Part shown: positions 33,287 through 40,891 of the stretch, in pieces
Layout: every line of letters starts with the position of its first letter
How positions within the stretch are numbered: position 1 is the stretch's first letter
NCBI RefSeq assembly: GCF_013141915.1
Contig: NZ_SROX01000001.1
Location: 992,001 to 1,056,000, forward strand
Direction: 5' to 3'
DNA from: Cupriavidus necator
Lineage (GTDB): Bacteria > Pseudomonadota > Gammaproteobacteria > Burkholderiales > Burkholderiaceae
Length of the DNA stretch: 64,000 bases
Made by a program: the position numbers and the translations under genes
The notes under the pieces: model-generated
Told to the model about the DNA's origin: nothing
The model's database searches: none
Seen by the model: the letters and a program-made list of their open reading frames with translations, nothing else

Positions 33287-33766
33287 TTACTTCTTGATGT
33301 CGGCCTGTACCAGCACCTTCAGGTCCTGCGGCGCCAGCAGTTCGGCCAGCGCCTGCAAGGCGGCCAGGCCGGCCTGCGTGTCCTGCTCGCCGTTGCCGCC
33401 CGACAGGCCGATGCCGCCGATCACCTCGTCGTTGACCACGATCGGGAAGCCGCCGACAAACGCGGCGAACTTGCCTTCGAAGCTCCACTGGATGCCGAAG
33501 GCCTCGTTGCCCGGTAGTGCCGGCCCGTTCGGCGGCGTGGTGAACAGGTGCGTCGAGCGCTTGTGGCCCGCGGCGGTGAAGGCCTTGTTCCAGGCAATCT
33601 GCGGGCCGGTGATGCGGGCCCCGTCCATGCGTTCCAGTACCAGCGGGTAGCCGCCTTCGTCGACCACGCAGATCGACTCCAGCACGCCGATGTCTTGCGA
33701 GCGGCGGATCGCGGCGGCGACCATGTGGCGCGCTTCGCGCAATTCCAGCTTGATGGCATTCTTCAT
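33287..33766 (-). CDS. HbpS/GlcG-like (DUF336) protein
   Basis: 159 residues, ATG at 33764-33766. Typical DUF336 features: LELREARHMVAAAIRRSQDI, ICVVDEGGYPLVLERMDGAR, and the C-terminal FVGGFPIVVNDEVIGGIGLS GGNGEQD pattern with the GGxGxSGG-type turn. The family includes heme-binding HbpS and GlcG, plus PduO C-terminal domains; many members sit in catabolic operons without a known role. Here it lies between the aldehyde dehydrogenase and the reductase and may bind a cofactor or help assemble one. Confidence 0.85.
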   Translation of the reverse strand: MKNAIKLELREARHMVAAAIRRSQDIGVLESICVVDEGGYPLVLERMDGARITGPQIAWNKAFTAAGHKRSTHLFTTPPNGPALPGNEAFGIQWSFEGKFAAFVGGFPIVVNDEVIGGIGLSGGNGEQDTQAGLAALQALAELLAPQDLKVLVQADIKK

Positions 33767-33795
33767 TGGCGATGACTCCTTGCGACGGTGCGGGC

Positions 33796-35241
33796 TCAGG
33801 CGCCGCGGTAAACCGTCTTGACCTGTGTATAGAACTCCAGCCCGGTGCGGCCCGATTCGCGGAAGGTCGACGTGCTCGACCGCTTCAGCCCGCCGAACGG
33901 CGCGTTGACCAGGTTGCCGGTGGTGGTGCGGTTGATCTTGACCGTGCCCGCCTCGATGTCGTTGGCGAAGTGGTGGATGTAGCGCGGGTTGCTGGTGACG
34001 ATGGCGGCGGCCAGGCCATACTCGGTATCGTTGGCCTTGGCGATCGCGTCGCCGTAGTCGGTGAAGCCCAGGATCGCAATCACGGGCCCGAAGATCTCCT
34101 CGCGCGCGATCCGCATCTGCGGCGTCACGTCGGTGAATACCGTCGGCGCGACGTAATAGCCCTTGTCGAAGTCGCCGCCGGTCAGGCGTGTGCCACCGCA
34201 CAGCAGCGTTGCCTCGGACCTGCCGATGTCGAGGTAGCGCAGCACCGTTTCCAGCTGCTTGTGCGAGGCCAGCGGCCCAAGGTCCATGCCCGGCGTAACG
34301 CCGCTACCGACCTTCAGCGTTGCCACCTTCGCCAGCAGGCGTTCGGTGTAGGCCGCCTTGACGGGTTCGGCCACCAGCACGCGGCTGGTGCCGGTGCAGG
34401 CCTGGCCCGACAACGAGAAGCCGCCCTTGATGGTCAGGTCGACGGCGCGGTCGAGGTCGGCATCCTCCATCACGATCAGCGGGTTCTTGCCGCCCAGTTC
34501 CATTTGCGTGCGCGTGGTCAGCGGCACCGACCGGTGGATCTGCTCGCCCGCGCGCGACGAGCCGGTGAACGATATCGCCCGCACTGCCGGCGCTGCGGTG
34601 ATGGCAGCGCCGATCTCGGCGGCGCTGCCGGTGATGAAGTTGAGCACGCCCTTGGGCAGCCCGGCCTGCACCAGCGCCTCGGCCAGCCGGTAACCCGACA
34701 ACGGCGCCTCGGACGACGGCTTGAACACCACCGTGTTGCCGGTGACCAGCGCCGGTGCGATCTTGCGCGCCGGGATCGATAGCGGGAAATTCCACGGCGC
34801 AATCACCGTCACCACGCCAAGCGGCTCGCGCTGGCTGTAGACCAGCTGGTCGGGGTCGTCGTTGGGATACACCTCGCCGGTGAAGGTCTGCCCTTCCACG
34901 GCATAGAAGCGCAGCGTCTGGGCGGAGCGCAGCACTTCATCGCGCGCCAGCGCCAGGGCCTTGCCTTCCTCGCGGGTCAGTTCGGCGGCGATGCTGTCGG
35001 CATTCGCTTCGAGGTGGTCGGCCGCGCGGTTGAGCATGGCGGCGCGCTTGCCGACCGGCGTCTTTTTCCACCCGGCGAAGGCCGCCGCCGCGGCCGCCAC
35101 GGCCGCCTGCGCATCCGCCGCGGACGACGCCTGGAAGCGGCCCACGAGGTCGGCGCTGTCGGCCGGGTTGACGTTGTCGAAGGTCCGGCCTGACTGGCAG
35201 GCCGTCCATTCGCCGTCGATGTGGTTGAGGAACACAGTCAT
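33796..35241 (-). CDS. NAD(P)-dependent aldehyde dehydrogenase
   Basis: 481 residues, full length. Cofactor region VIAPWNFPLSIPARKIAPAL, catalytic Glu in TQMELGGKNPLIVMEDADLD, nucleophile Cys in FSLSGQACTGTSRVLV, and the C-terminal EEIFGPVIAILGF. The motif set resembles semialdehyde dehydrogenases such as alpha-ketoglutarate semialdehyde enzymes. It would oxidise an aldehyde made in the same pathway to an acid. Second gene after the diiron oxidase (25-bp gap), so the aldehyde is probably its product. Confidence 0.9.
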   Translation of the reverse strand: MTVFLNHIDGEWTACQSGRTFDNVNPADSADLVGRFQASSAADAQAAVAAAAAAFAGWKKTPVGKRAAMLNRAADHLEANADSIAAELTREEGKALALARDEVLRSAQTLRFYAVEGQTFTGEVYPNDDPDQLVYSQREPLGVVTVIAPWNFPLSIPARKIAPALVTGNTVVFKPSSEAPLSGYRLAEALVQAGLPKGVLNFITGSAAEIGAAITAAPAVRAISFTGSSRAGEQIHRSVPLTTRTQMELGGKNPLIVMEDADLDRAVDLTIKGGFSLSGQACTGTSRVLVAEPVKAAYTERLLAKVATLKVGSGVTPGMDLGPLASHKQLETVLRYLDIGRSEATLLCGGTRLTGGDFDKGYYVAPTVFTDVTPQMRIAREEIFGPVIAILGFTDYGDAIAKANDTEYGLAAAIVTSNPRYIHHFANDIEAGTVKINRTTTGNLVNAPFGGLKRSSTSTFRESGRTGLEFYTQVKTVYRGA

Positions 35242-35266
35242 CGTCGATTCCGTTGCGTGGCGCGGC

Positions 35267-35998
35267 TCAGGCAGCCATGTCCAGTTCGGGCAGCGGCAGC
35301 TCTTTTTCGACGTAGTCGTGATAGAGCGCGGTGGTGTACAGCAGCCGCATCTGCGCGCCGACCTCGCAGATCTTCAGGCAACGCTGCTGCAGTTCCGGCG
35401 TATTGGCGTGCTCGAGCACGATCTGGTAGCCGCGCTCGCCGTGGATCTCGTCCGAGACGATATGCAGGTCGAAGAACTCGACTTCTTCGTCGGTGAACTG
35501 GTACTTGTCGCGCAGCGTTGGCGTCTGCTTGCGATAGATCGACGGCACCTGCGATTCCAGTCCCACCACCAGGCCGGCCACGGCCACGATCGGGTCCTCG
35601 CGCATCGCCACCGCATAGCACCAGCTCTGCAGGCCGCGTGTGGTCGGCGACATGTTGTCCGGGTCGAGCACGCGCTCGCGCGTGGTGCCGCAGGCTTCGG
35701 CAAAGCGGATCAGCAGGTCGGTGTGGCGGTCGCCGCCGATCTCTTCCTCGTACATGTTGGCCAGCAGGAAGTCCTTGGCTTCGGTGTAGCGGTCCGGCGT
35801 GCGCGCATAGATGTAGCCCAGGTAGTCCGCGAACGGGCCGACGTAGTGGTAGTGGTTCTCGGCCCAGCGCGCGAGATGGGCGCGGGTCAGCTTGCCGCTG
35901 GCCCACGCCACGCTGAACGGCGCCTGGTTGGCGCTCTTGCCTTTGATGGCTTGTTCGAGGGCGGCACGGAAATCTTCACGGTTCATCAGTTCGGCCAT
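35267..35998 (-). CDS. Heme-oxygenase-like diiron oxidase (HDO/CADD-type, TenA-like fold)
   Basis: 243 residues, all-helical. Six putative metal ligands are in register with the HDO pattern: E85 and H92 in NMYEEEIGGDRHTDLL, E148 in VVGLESQVPSIYR, and H179, D183, H186 in FFDLHIVSDEIHGERG. The spacings E-x6-H and H-x3-D-x2-H equal those of the chlamydial CADD protein. Known HDOs use a diiron site and O2 for N-oxygenation, C-C cleavage, decarboxylation or 4-aminobenzoate formation. First gene of the operon, with aldehyde dehydrogenase, HbpS-like protein and ferredoxin reductase behind it. A strong GntR-type palindrome lies 79 bp upstream. Substrate unknown. Confidence 0.85.
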   Translation of the reverse strand: MAELMNREDFRAALEQAIKGKSANQAPFSVAWASGKLTRAHLARWAENHYHYVGPFADYLGYIYARTPDRYTEAKDFLLANMYEEEIGGDRHTDLLIRFAEACGTTRERVLDPDNMSPTTRGLQSWCYAVAMREDPIVAVAGLVVGLESQVPSIYRKQTPTLRDKYQFTDEEVEFFDLHIVSDEIHGERGYQIVLEHANTPELQQRCLKICEVGAQMRLLYTTALYHDYVEKELPLPELDMAA

Positions 35999-36075
35999 GA
36001 CGGGGACTCCTGGTTTGGCGAGGTGGGGCGATGGGTTGGATGCCGGATTTGGTGAAAGAGGCGCGCCGGCATGTT

Positions 36076-36090
36076 TGTATACTATATACA
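36076..36090. promoter_or_regulatory. GntR-type operator site 4 (diiron oxidase promoter)
   Basis: TGTATA-CTA-TATACA, perfect 6-bp arms, sharing GTATACTATAT with sites 1 and 6. It lies between the diiron-oxidase start (35998) and the end of the cyclodeaminase-like gene. Confidence 0.7.
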
Positions 36091-36150
36091 GTCAGCCTGG
36101 GACGACAAGGGCCACTGTTGGTTCATCACCTCAGTGTTTACCCGATGAAA

Positions 36151-37083
36151 TCAGTCTCTGCGGGCGCCCGCCCCGGCGGCAATGCGCGACCACGCAAACC
36201 CGGCCAGCGCGACGTCTTCCAGGCCGACGCCGACCGACTTGTAGATCACGATGTCGTCGTCCCGTTGCCGCGGCGACACCTTGCCGAGCACCACGTCGGC
36301 CAGTTCGACGATTTTTTCCGGCGGCAGCGCGTCGGGGGCGGCCAGCACGATATCGCCGGCCTCGCGGGTCGATTGCGGCCGCCACTCCACCACCACCGCG
36401 GCGGCGCGGCGCAGCGCGGTGTCGTCCAGTTCGCGCGTGTGCGGCAGGCTGGAGCCGATGGCGGCGACGAAGGCCCCTGGCCGGATGGCCGCGCCGGCGA
36501 ACAGCGGCGTGGTCGCGCGCGAGGCGGTGACGATGATGTCGGCTTCCGCCACGGCGGCATCGGGCGCGGCCAGCGCCACGGGGATGCCGCACTGTGCCGA
36601 CAACCGGTCCGGCATGGCGGCGTCGGCGTGCGGATCGGATACCAGGATGCGTTCCAGCCCGAGCGTGGCGCTGAGTTGGCGCGCGTGCTGCGCGCCCTGC
36701 GTGCCGGCGCCGAACAAGGCCAGCGTGCGTGCGCCGGCGCGCGCCAGTCGCTGCGCCGCCAGCGTGGTGCAGGCCGCCGTGCGCAGGCGCGTGATCGCGC
36801 CGGCGTCGAACGATGCCAGCGGGCGGCCGTCGTCGGTCGAGAAGATCAGGATGACGAAGGAAAACTGGCCATTGATGGTGGTGTAGACCTTGGCCCCGGC
36901 CACGCCCTGCTGCGGGATGACCGCCCCCAGCGTGGACAGCTTGACGCCGCCCGCCTCGGTGCGGATACGCGCCTGCATGGCGGCATCTCCGCGCCCGAAG
37001 CTTGTAAACGCGGACTCCATGACCCGGCGGGCCGCTTCCGGGGTGACGTGGGCATCGATCATGGCGTCTGTAATGTGCTGCAT
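36151..37083 (-). CDS. Ornithine cyclodeaminase / mu-crystallin family protein
   Basis: 310 residues from the ATG at 37081-37083 (GGAG upstream). Family features: an N-terminal beta-alpha domain with AGGVKLSTLGAVIPQQG and GAKVYTTINGQFSFVILIFS, a conserved Asp/Ala stretch FDAGAITRLRTAACTTLAAQ, and the Rossmann motif LALFGAGTQGAQHARQL. Members act as cyclodeaminases, imine reductases or amino-acid dehydrogenases with NAD(P). In this cluster an imine or amino-acid-like intermediate would fit with the amidase and the diiron oxidase. It runs toward the diiron oxidase operon on the same strand and follows the TauE-like permease gene by 59 bp. Confidence 0.88.
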   Translation of the reverse strand: MQHITDAMIDAHVTPEAARRVMESAFTSFGRGDAAMQARIRTEAGGVKLSTLGAVIPQQGVAGAKVYTTINGQFSFVILIFSTDDGRPLASFDAGAITRLRTAACTTLAAQRLARAGARTLALFGAGTQGAQHARQLSATLGLERILVSDPHADAAMPDRLSAQCGIPVALAAPDAAVAEADIIVTASRATTPLFAGAAIRPGAFVAAIGSSLPHTRELDDTALRRAAAVVVEWRPQSTREAGDIVLAAPDALPPEKIVELADVVLGKVSPRQRDDDIVIYKSVGVGLEDVALAGFAWSRIAAGAGARRD

Positions 37084-37142
37084 GGCAACTCCGCTGGTTG
37101 GGTGGGTCTGGAAAGCAGGGAAATCGACAAGGCGGGCCGGCG

Positions 37143-37928
37143 TCAGGCGAGGGCCGCGCGGCCGAGCACGCCCAGGGCGCCGGCCGCGCACACACCCAGC
37201 AGCAAGCGGCGCACCGTGCTGGCGGAAACGCGCCCGCGCAGCCGGTTCGACAGCGCGAAGCCGGCCAGCAGGAACGGCGCGAGCGCCAGTGCCAGCAGCA
37301 GCTGCGCCATGCCGAAGCGCCCCGCCAGGGCCAGCATGGCGAGCGACAGCACGGCGCCGCCCGAAAGGATGCAGCCCATGGTCGCGCGCATCGGCCCCGG
37401 CGCCATGTGCTGCATGACCAGCGCGAACGGTGGTGCGCCGGCCGAGGTGAGGGTCCCCATGAAGCCGGACAGCGTGCCGGCAATCACGACATTGCGTGGC
37501 TCTGGCAGCAGCCGCCAGCCGAGCAGGCTGAGCGCCACCGCGGCAAGGATCGACAGCGAAAACAGCACCGCCAGCGGTCCTGGCGCGAGCCAGGCGATGG
37601 TCAGCACTGCCGCCGCGCCCCCAAGTGCGCGGCCCACCAGCGCAAAGCCCGCAACAGGCCAGACGATGGCTTCGCGCTCGCGCAGCGCGCCCATCAACGA
37701 CAAGCAGCAGCCCATCGCCAGCAGCGGCCCCGGCACGAGCTGCGGGAAGAAGATCGCGCCGAGCGGCGCGCACAGCATCGCAAAGCCAATCCCGCCGACG
37801 CCTTGCAGGCATGCGCCGGCCAGGACGAGCGCACCCATCCACAGGTAGTCCGGGACGGCGAGGCCAGGCGGCAACAAGATCAGCAAGGCAGCGGGCATGG
37901 CGGAAGTCATCGGTATGGGTATGGGCAT
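37143..37928 (-). CDS. TauE/SafE (DUF81)-family permease
   Basis: 261 residues with about eight TM segments. First half ALVLAGACLQGVGGIGFAML, second half GTLSGFMGTLTSAGAPPFAL, the two family repeats. Distinct from the TauE at 27262, being more diverged in the second motif (GTLTSAGAPP in place of GMFGVSGPP). Family members export sulfite, sulfoacetate or other organic anions. A second gene start (ATG seven codons later) is possible. Upstream is GTATAC at 37992, so it belongs to the GntR-linked cluster. Confidence 0.85.
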   Translation of the reverse strand: MPIPIPMTSAMPAALLILLPPGLAVPDYLWMGALVLAGACLQGVGGIGFAMLCAPLGAIFFPQLVPGPLLAMGCCLSLMGALREREAIVWPVAGFALVGRALGGAAAVLTIAWLAPGPLAVLFSLSILAAVALSLLGWRLLPEPRNVVIAGTLSGFMGTLTSAGAPPFALVMQHMAPGPMRATMGCILSGGAVLSLAMLALAGRFGMAQLLLALALAPFLLAGFALSNRLRGRVSASTVRRLLLGVCAAGALGVLGRAALA

Positions 37929-37991
37929 GCAAGGCAGGCGGGATGGCCAGCGCCAGCTTGCGCGGGAAGCCGGCGCCGATCAATAGATTAT

Positions 37992-37997
37992 GTATAC
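37992..37997. promoter_or_regulatory. GntR-type operator site 5
   Basis: TTATGTATACAGTCTACATG context, 64 bp before the TauE-like permease start on the minus strand. Confidence 0.55.
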
Positions 37998-38165
37998 AGT
38001 CTACATGTCGTCACTGTTGACAGCAACCTGCACGCTGGGCAATGCACCATCAAACGGCGTCGAACCGCTTGGGAATCCCAATAGTAGTGCGGCCCAGAAG
38101 GATCTTGCACGCATCCGGCATCCGCGTTAGCCCCAATAAAAAATCGCTTGGCTGGGACCATTCGT

Positions 38166-38180
38166 GGAATATAGTATACC
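38166..38180. promoter_or_regulatory. GntR-type operator site 6 (large permease promoter)
   Basis: GGAATATAGTATACC, identical to site 1 read on the other strand (15 of 15 bases). It lies 60 bp before the permease start at 38240. The rest of the 311-bp divergent gap 37929-38239 holds site 5 and no gene. Confidence 0.65.
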
Positions 38181-38239
38181 GCCACGGTCCCATGTAGCCG
38201 TGGCGCCGCCCCACAACCCTCCGCCCCCAGGGAGTCTTC

Positions 38240-39778
38240 ATGTCACAACAAGTCGTGATCGGTGCCGCGCACTGGATCTATCTGGCCGGGGTAGCAGTCA
38301 TCGTGCTGACGATGATCCTGCGTGCCAATGTCGTCGTCCCTTCGATCGCCGGCACCGCGCTGGTCATCCTTGCGCTGACCGGCAGCCCGGTCTCCGCGTT
38401 GGCAGGCGTGTTTTCCGCCAGCCTGGTGGCTGCCCGCGAGCTGTTCAATATTTTCCTGGTGATCGCCTTCATGACCGCGCTGCTCAATGCGCTCAAGACG
38501 CTACGCTCGGACATCCGCATGGTCGAGCCCTTCCGCGTGGTGATGAAGAACGGGCATTCCGCGTTTTTTATCCTGGCTGGCATCACCTACGTGATCTCGC
38601 TGTTCTTCTGGCCGACGCCGGCCGTGCCGCTGGTGTCGGCCATCCTGCTGCCGGCCGCGATCGCCGCGGGGCTGCCGCCGCTGGCGGGCGCGATGGCGAT
38701 TGCCATCGCCGGACAAGGCATGGCGCTGTCGTCCGACTATGTGATCGGGGTTGCGCCGGGCATCAGCGCCAAGGCCGCCGGCGCGGCGGTCAGCGCGGCG
38801 GTGGTGGCTGACCGCGCGCTGTCGCTGTCGCTCATTACCGGCTGCATTGCGTTGTGCCTGGCCTACCTGACGATGCGCAAGCACATCGTGCCGGCCAGCG
38901 GCACCTTGCTCGACCGCTGGCAGGCGCGCGCCGGCGGCAGCGCCGAGGCCATCGATGGCGGCATTACCTTCGACAAGGCCGAGATCGCCCGCGGCACCGC
39001 CCACGCCGAACCGCTCGCTACCGACAGCAATATCGAGGCAAGCCTGTCGATGGTTGCGAGCCGCCGGGTGAAATGGTCCAAGTGCTTTGCCATCGTCACG
39101 CCGCTGGCCTTCCTTGCCGTGGTCGCGGTAATGGTGCTGCCCAAGCTCGGCGCCGGCGTGCAGGACCTCAAGGGCGGCGATGCCGCCGCGCTGGTAGGCG
39201 GAGTCGCGGCGGTGCTGATGATGCTGGCGACGCTCGCCGCGGAGGGCCCGCGCCGCATGCTCGACGTCTGTCCGGAGCACATCACCGATGGCTTCGTCTT
39301 TGCCTTCAAGGCCATGGGTTCGGTGCTGCCGATCGCCGGCTTCTTCTTCGTCGGTGCCGGCGAGACCGCGGCGCAGATCCTCGGCCTGCCGCCGGGCAAG
39401 GCGCCCAGCCTGCTGTTCGAACTGATCCAGGCCTACCAGCACATGATCCCGGACAACCATGTGCTGGTCGCGTTCGGCGTACTGCTGGTGGGCATGATCA
39501 CCGGCATCGACGGCTCCGGCTTCGCCGGGCTGCCGCTCACCGGCACGCTGGCCGGCGCGCTGGGTCCGGTGGTGGGCTTCGATCCCGCCACGCTGGCCGC
39601 GGTCGGCCAGATGGGCGCGGTCTGGACCGGCGGCGGCACGCTGGTGGCGTGGTCGTCGCTGATCGCGGTGGCCGGCTTTGCCCGCGTCCCGGTACTGGAA
39701 GCGGTGCGCGCGCTGCTGATCCCGGTGCTGATCGGGCTGGCTTGCTCCACCGTCGCGGCAATGCTGCTGTGGTCGTAG
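38240..39778 (+). CDS. Large integral membrane transporter, unknown substrate
   Basis: 512 residues, starting after AGGGAG. About 12 hydrophobic segments, e.g. HWIYLAGVAVIVLTMILRAN, FFILAGITYVISLFFWPTPA, AVALVGGVAAVLMMLATLAA-like (AALVGGVAAVLMMLATLAAE) and LIPVLIGLACSTVAAMLLWS, with one long cytoplasmic loop (about 215-290). The two halves look related (VVVPSIAGTALVILAL; GMITGIDGSGFAGLPLTGTL), like ion-transporter-superfamily carriers of organic anions. I do not recognise the exact family. Divergent from the TauE-like gene, with two ferredoxin genes downstream on the same strand; probably imports the pathway substrate. Confidence 0.8.
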   Translation: MSQQVVIGAAHWIYLAGVAVIVLTMILRANVVVPSIAGTALVILALTGSPVSALAGVFSASLVAARELFNIFLVIAFMTALLNALKTLRSDIRMVEPFRVVMKNGHSAFFILAGITYVISLFFWPTPAVPLVSAILLPAAIAAGLPPLAGAMAIAIAGQGMALSSDYVIGVAPGISAKAAGAAVSAAVVADRALSLSLITGCIALCLAYLTMRKHIVPASGTLLDRWQARAGGSAEAIDGGITFDKAEIARGTAHAEPLATDSNIEASLSMVASRRVKWSKCFAIVTPLAFLAVVAVMVLPKLGAGVQDLKGGDAAALVGGVAAVLMMLATLAAEGPRRMLDVCPEHITDGFVFAFKAMGSVLPIAGFFFVGAGETAAQILGLPPGKAPSLLFELIQAYQHMIPDNHVLVAFGVLLVGMITGIDGSGFAGLPLTGTLAGALGPVVGFDPATLAAVGQMGAVWTGGGTLVAWSSLIAVAGFARVPVLEAVRALLIPVLIGLACSTVAAMLLWS

Positions 39779-39835
39779 GCAGGGCCCGCACCGCGACGGC
39801 AGACCGCGTTTTATCCGACCTTTTCGATACGAACC

Positions 39836-40171
39836 ATGCCAAAAGTCATCCTGCACAAGTCCGGCCAGACCTATACCGACGAGGTCGGTCCCCAAACCAA
39901 CTTGGTGGTGCGGGCCGGCATCCGGCAGTTCCCCTACCCCAACCTGCGCTATGAATGCGGCATGGGCAAATGCTCGAAGTGCGCCTGTCGCGTGCTCGCA
40001 GGGGGCGAGCACCTGCCGCCGCCCAACTGGAAGGAAAAGAAGCAACTCGGCGAACGGCTCGATGCGGGCTACCGGCTGGCTTGCCAGCTATGGATCGAGC
40101 ATGACATCGAGCTGGCCCAGGATGACCTGCCGGCACCCGCCGCGCTGGCGCGGGCAAGCGCGGGGGCCTGA
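39836..40171 (+). CDS. 2Fe-2S ferredoxin
   Basis: 111 residues. Plant/vertebrate-type ferredoxin fold with YECGMGKCSKCACRVLAGG (C-x4-C-x2-C) and the fourth Cys in GYRLACQLWIE. An insertion (EHLPPPNWKEKKQLGERLDA) before the last Cys makes it like the ferredoxins of coupled oxygenase systems. Located 57 bp after the permease gene; the next gene starts 1 bp after its stop, so these are co-translated. Probable electron carrier for the cluster's oxidase. Confidence 0.9.
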   Translation: MPKVILHKSGQTYTDEVGPQTNLVVRAGIRQFPYPNLRYECGMGKCSKCACRVLAGGEHLPPPNWKEKKQLGERLDAGYRLACQLWIEHDIELAQDDLPAPAALARASAGA

Positions 40172-40172
40172 C

Positions 40173-40490
40173 ATGTTCGTGCTGCTCACCAGCCGCCCCG
40201 GCCAGTTCCGTACCGAACCCACCGATGGCATGACCGCCGTCGAGGCCTATGACTACATGTTCTACGGCAAGCCCACCGCGCGCTTCGTCATCGCCGAGCT
40301 GGCTGCCGATACCAAAGTGCGGGTGCGTGAGGAAACCCCGCCCGGCATCGTCAACCTGGTATCGACCCGCTTCCTCGACCAGTACGCCACGCTCGAAGCC
40401 GCCCGCGACGCGCTGCGCAAGCTGGCCAGCTTCGGCAGCATGGACCTTGCCCTGGTGCCCGCGCCGCTCGCCGCGGACGGCCGGCCCTGA
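40173..40490 (+). CDS. Small protein between two ferredoxin genes, unknown
   Basis: 105 residues; ATG directly after the ferredoxin stop. Sequence MFVLLTSRPGQFRTEPTDGM, VEAYDYMFYGKPTARFVIAE, VREETPPGIVNLVSTRFLDQ; no Cys cluster, no signal, no TM segment. It begins like a compact alpha/beta protein and has no family that I recognise. Its fixed place between two ferredoxins suggests an accessory or a small subunit of the redox system. Confidence 0.8.
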   Translation: MFVLLTSRPGQFRTEPTDGMTAVEAYDYMFYGKPTARFVIAELAADTKVRVREETPPGIVNLVSTRFLDQYATLEAARDALRKLASFGSMDLALVPAPLAADGRP

Positions 40491-40523
40491 AATCTCGCGC
40501 CTGCACGCCAGGCATCAATCGCC

Positions 40524-40853
40524 ATGATCCAGATCACCTTCCTCACCAACCACGGCAAGACCGTCAGCGCACCGGTCAACAGCAACCTGCTGCGCGTGTC
40601 GCTGCGCGAACAGGGCGGCATCCCGTTCAAATGCGGCGGCGGCCTGTGCGGTACCTGCAAGTGCCGCATCGAGACCGGCCGCGAGCATACCGATGCGGTC
40701 AAGCCAAAGGAAAGGAAGCTGCTGACGGAAGCCGAGCTGGCGGACGGCTTCCGGCTGGCGTGCCAGACCATGATGACTGGCGATGTCGCGGTATCGTGGC
40801 AGCCGAAGGCAATGGCCGGGCGGCCGCAGCCAGCCGCCGCCAGCGGCGACTAG
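40524..40853 (+). CDS. 2Fe-2S ferredoxin, second copy
   Basis: 109 residues. FKCGGGLCGTCKCRIETGRE (C-x4-C-x2-C) and the last Cys in GFRLACQTMM. Differs clearly from the ferredoxin at 39836, so it is not a recent duplicate. Third [2Fe-2S] protein of the cluster with the reductase. Its stop lies 39 bp from the convergent CobT-like gene. Confidence 0.9.
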   Translation: MIQITFLTNHGKTVSAPVNSNLLRVSLREQGGIPFKCGGGLCGTCKCRIETGREHTDAVKPKERKLLTEAELADGFRLACQTMMTGDVAVSWQPKAMAGRPQPAAASGD

Positions 40854-40891
40854 CCAGGCTTGCGTACCGGCGGGCCTCGATGGCGCCGCCG

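Noticed and set aside
36151..37983. A 610-codon fused frame over the cyclodeaminase and TauE-like genes
   Set aside because: Its upstream half is the wrong frame of the TauE-like gene; the real cyclodeaminase-like start is at 37083 with a ribosome site.
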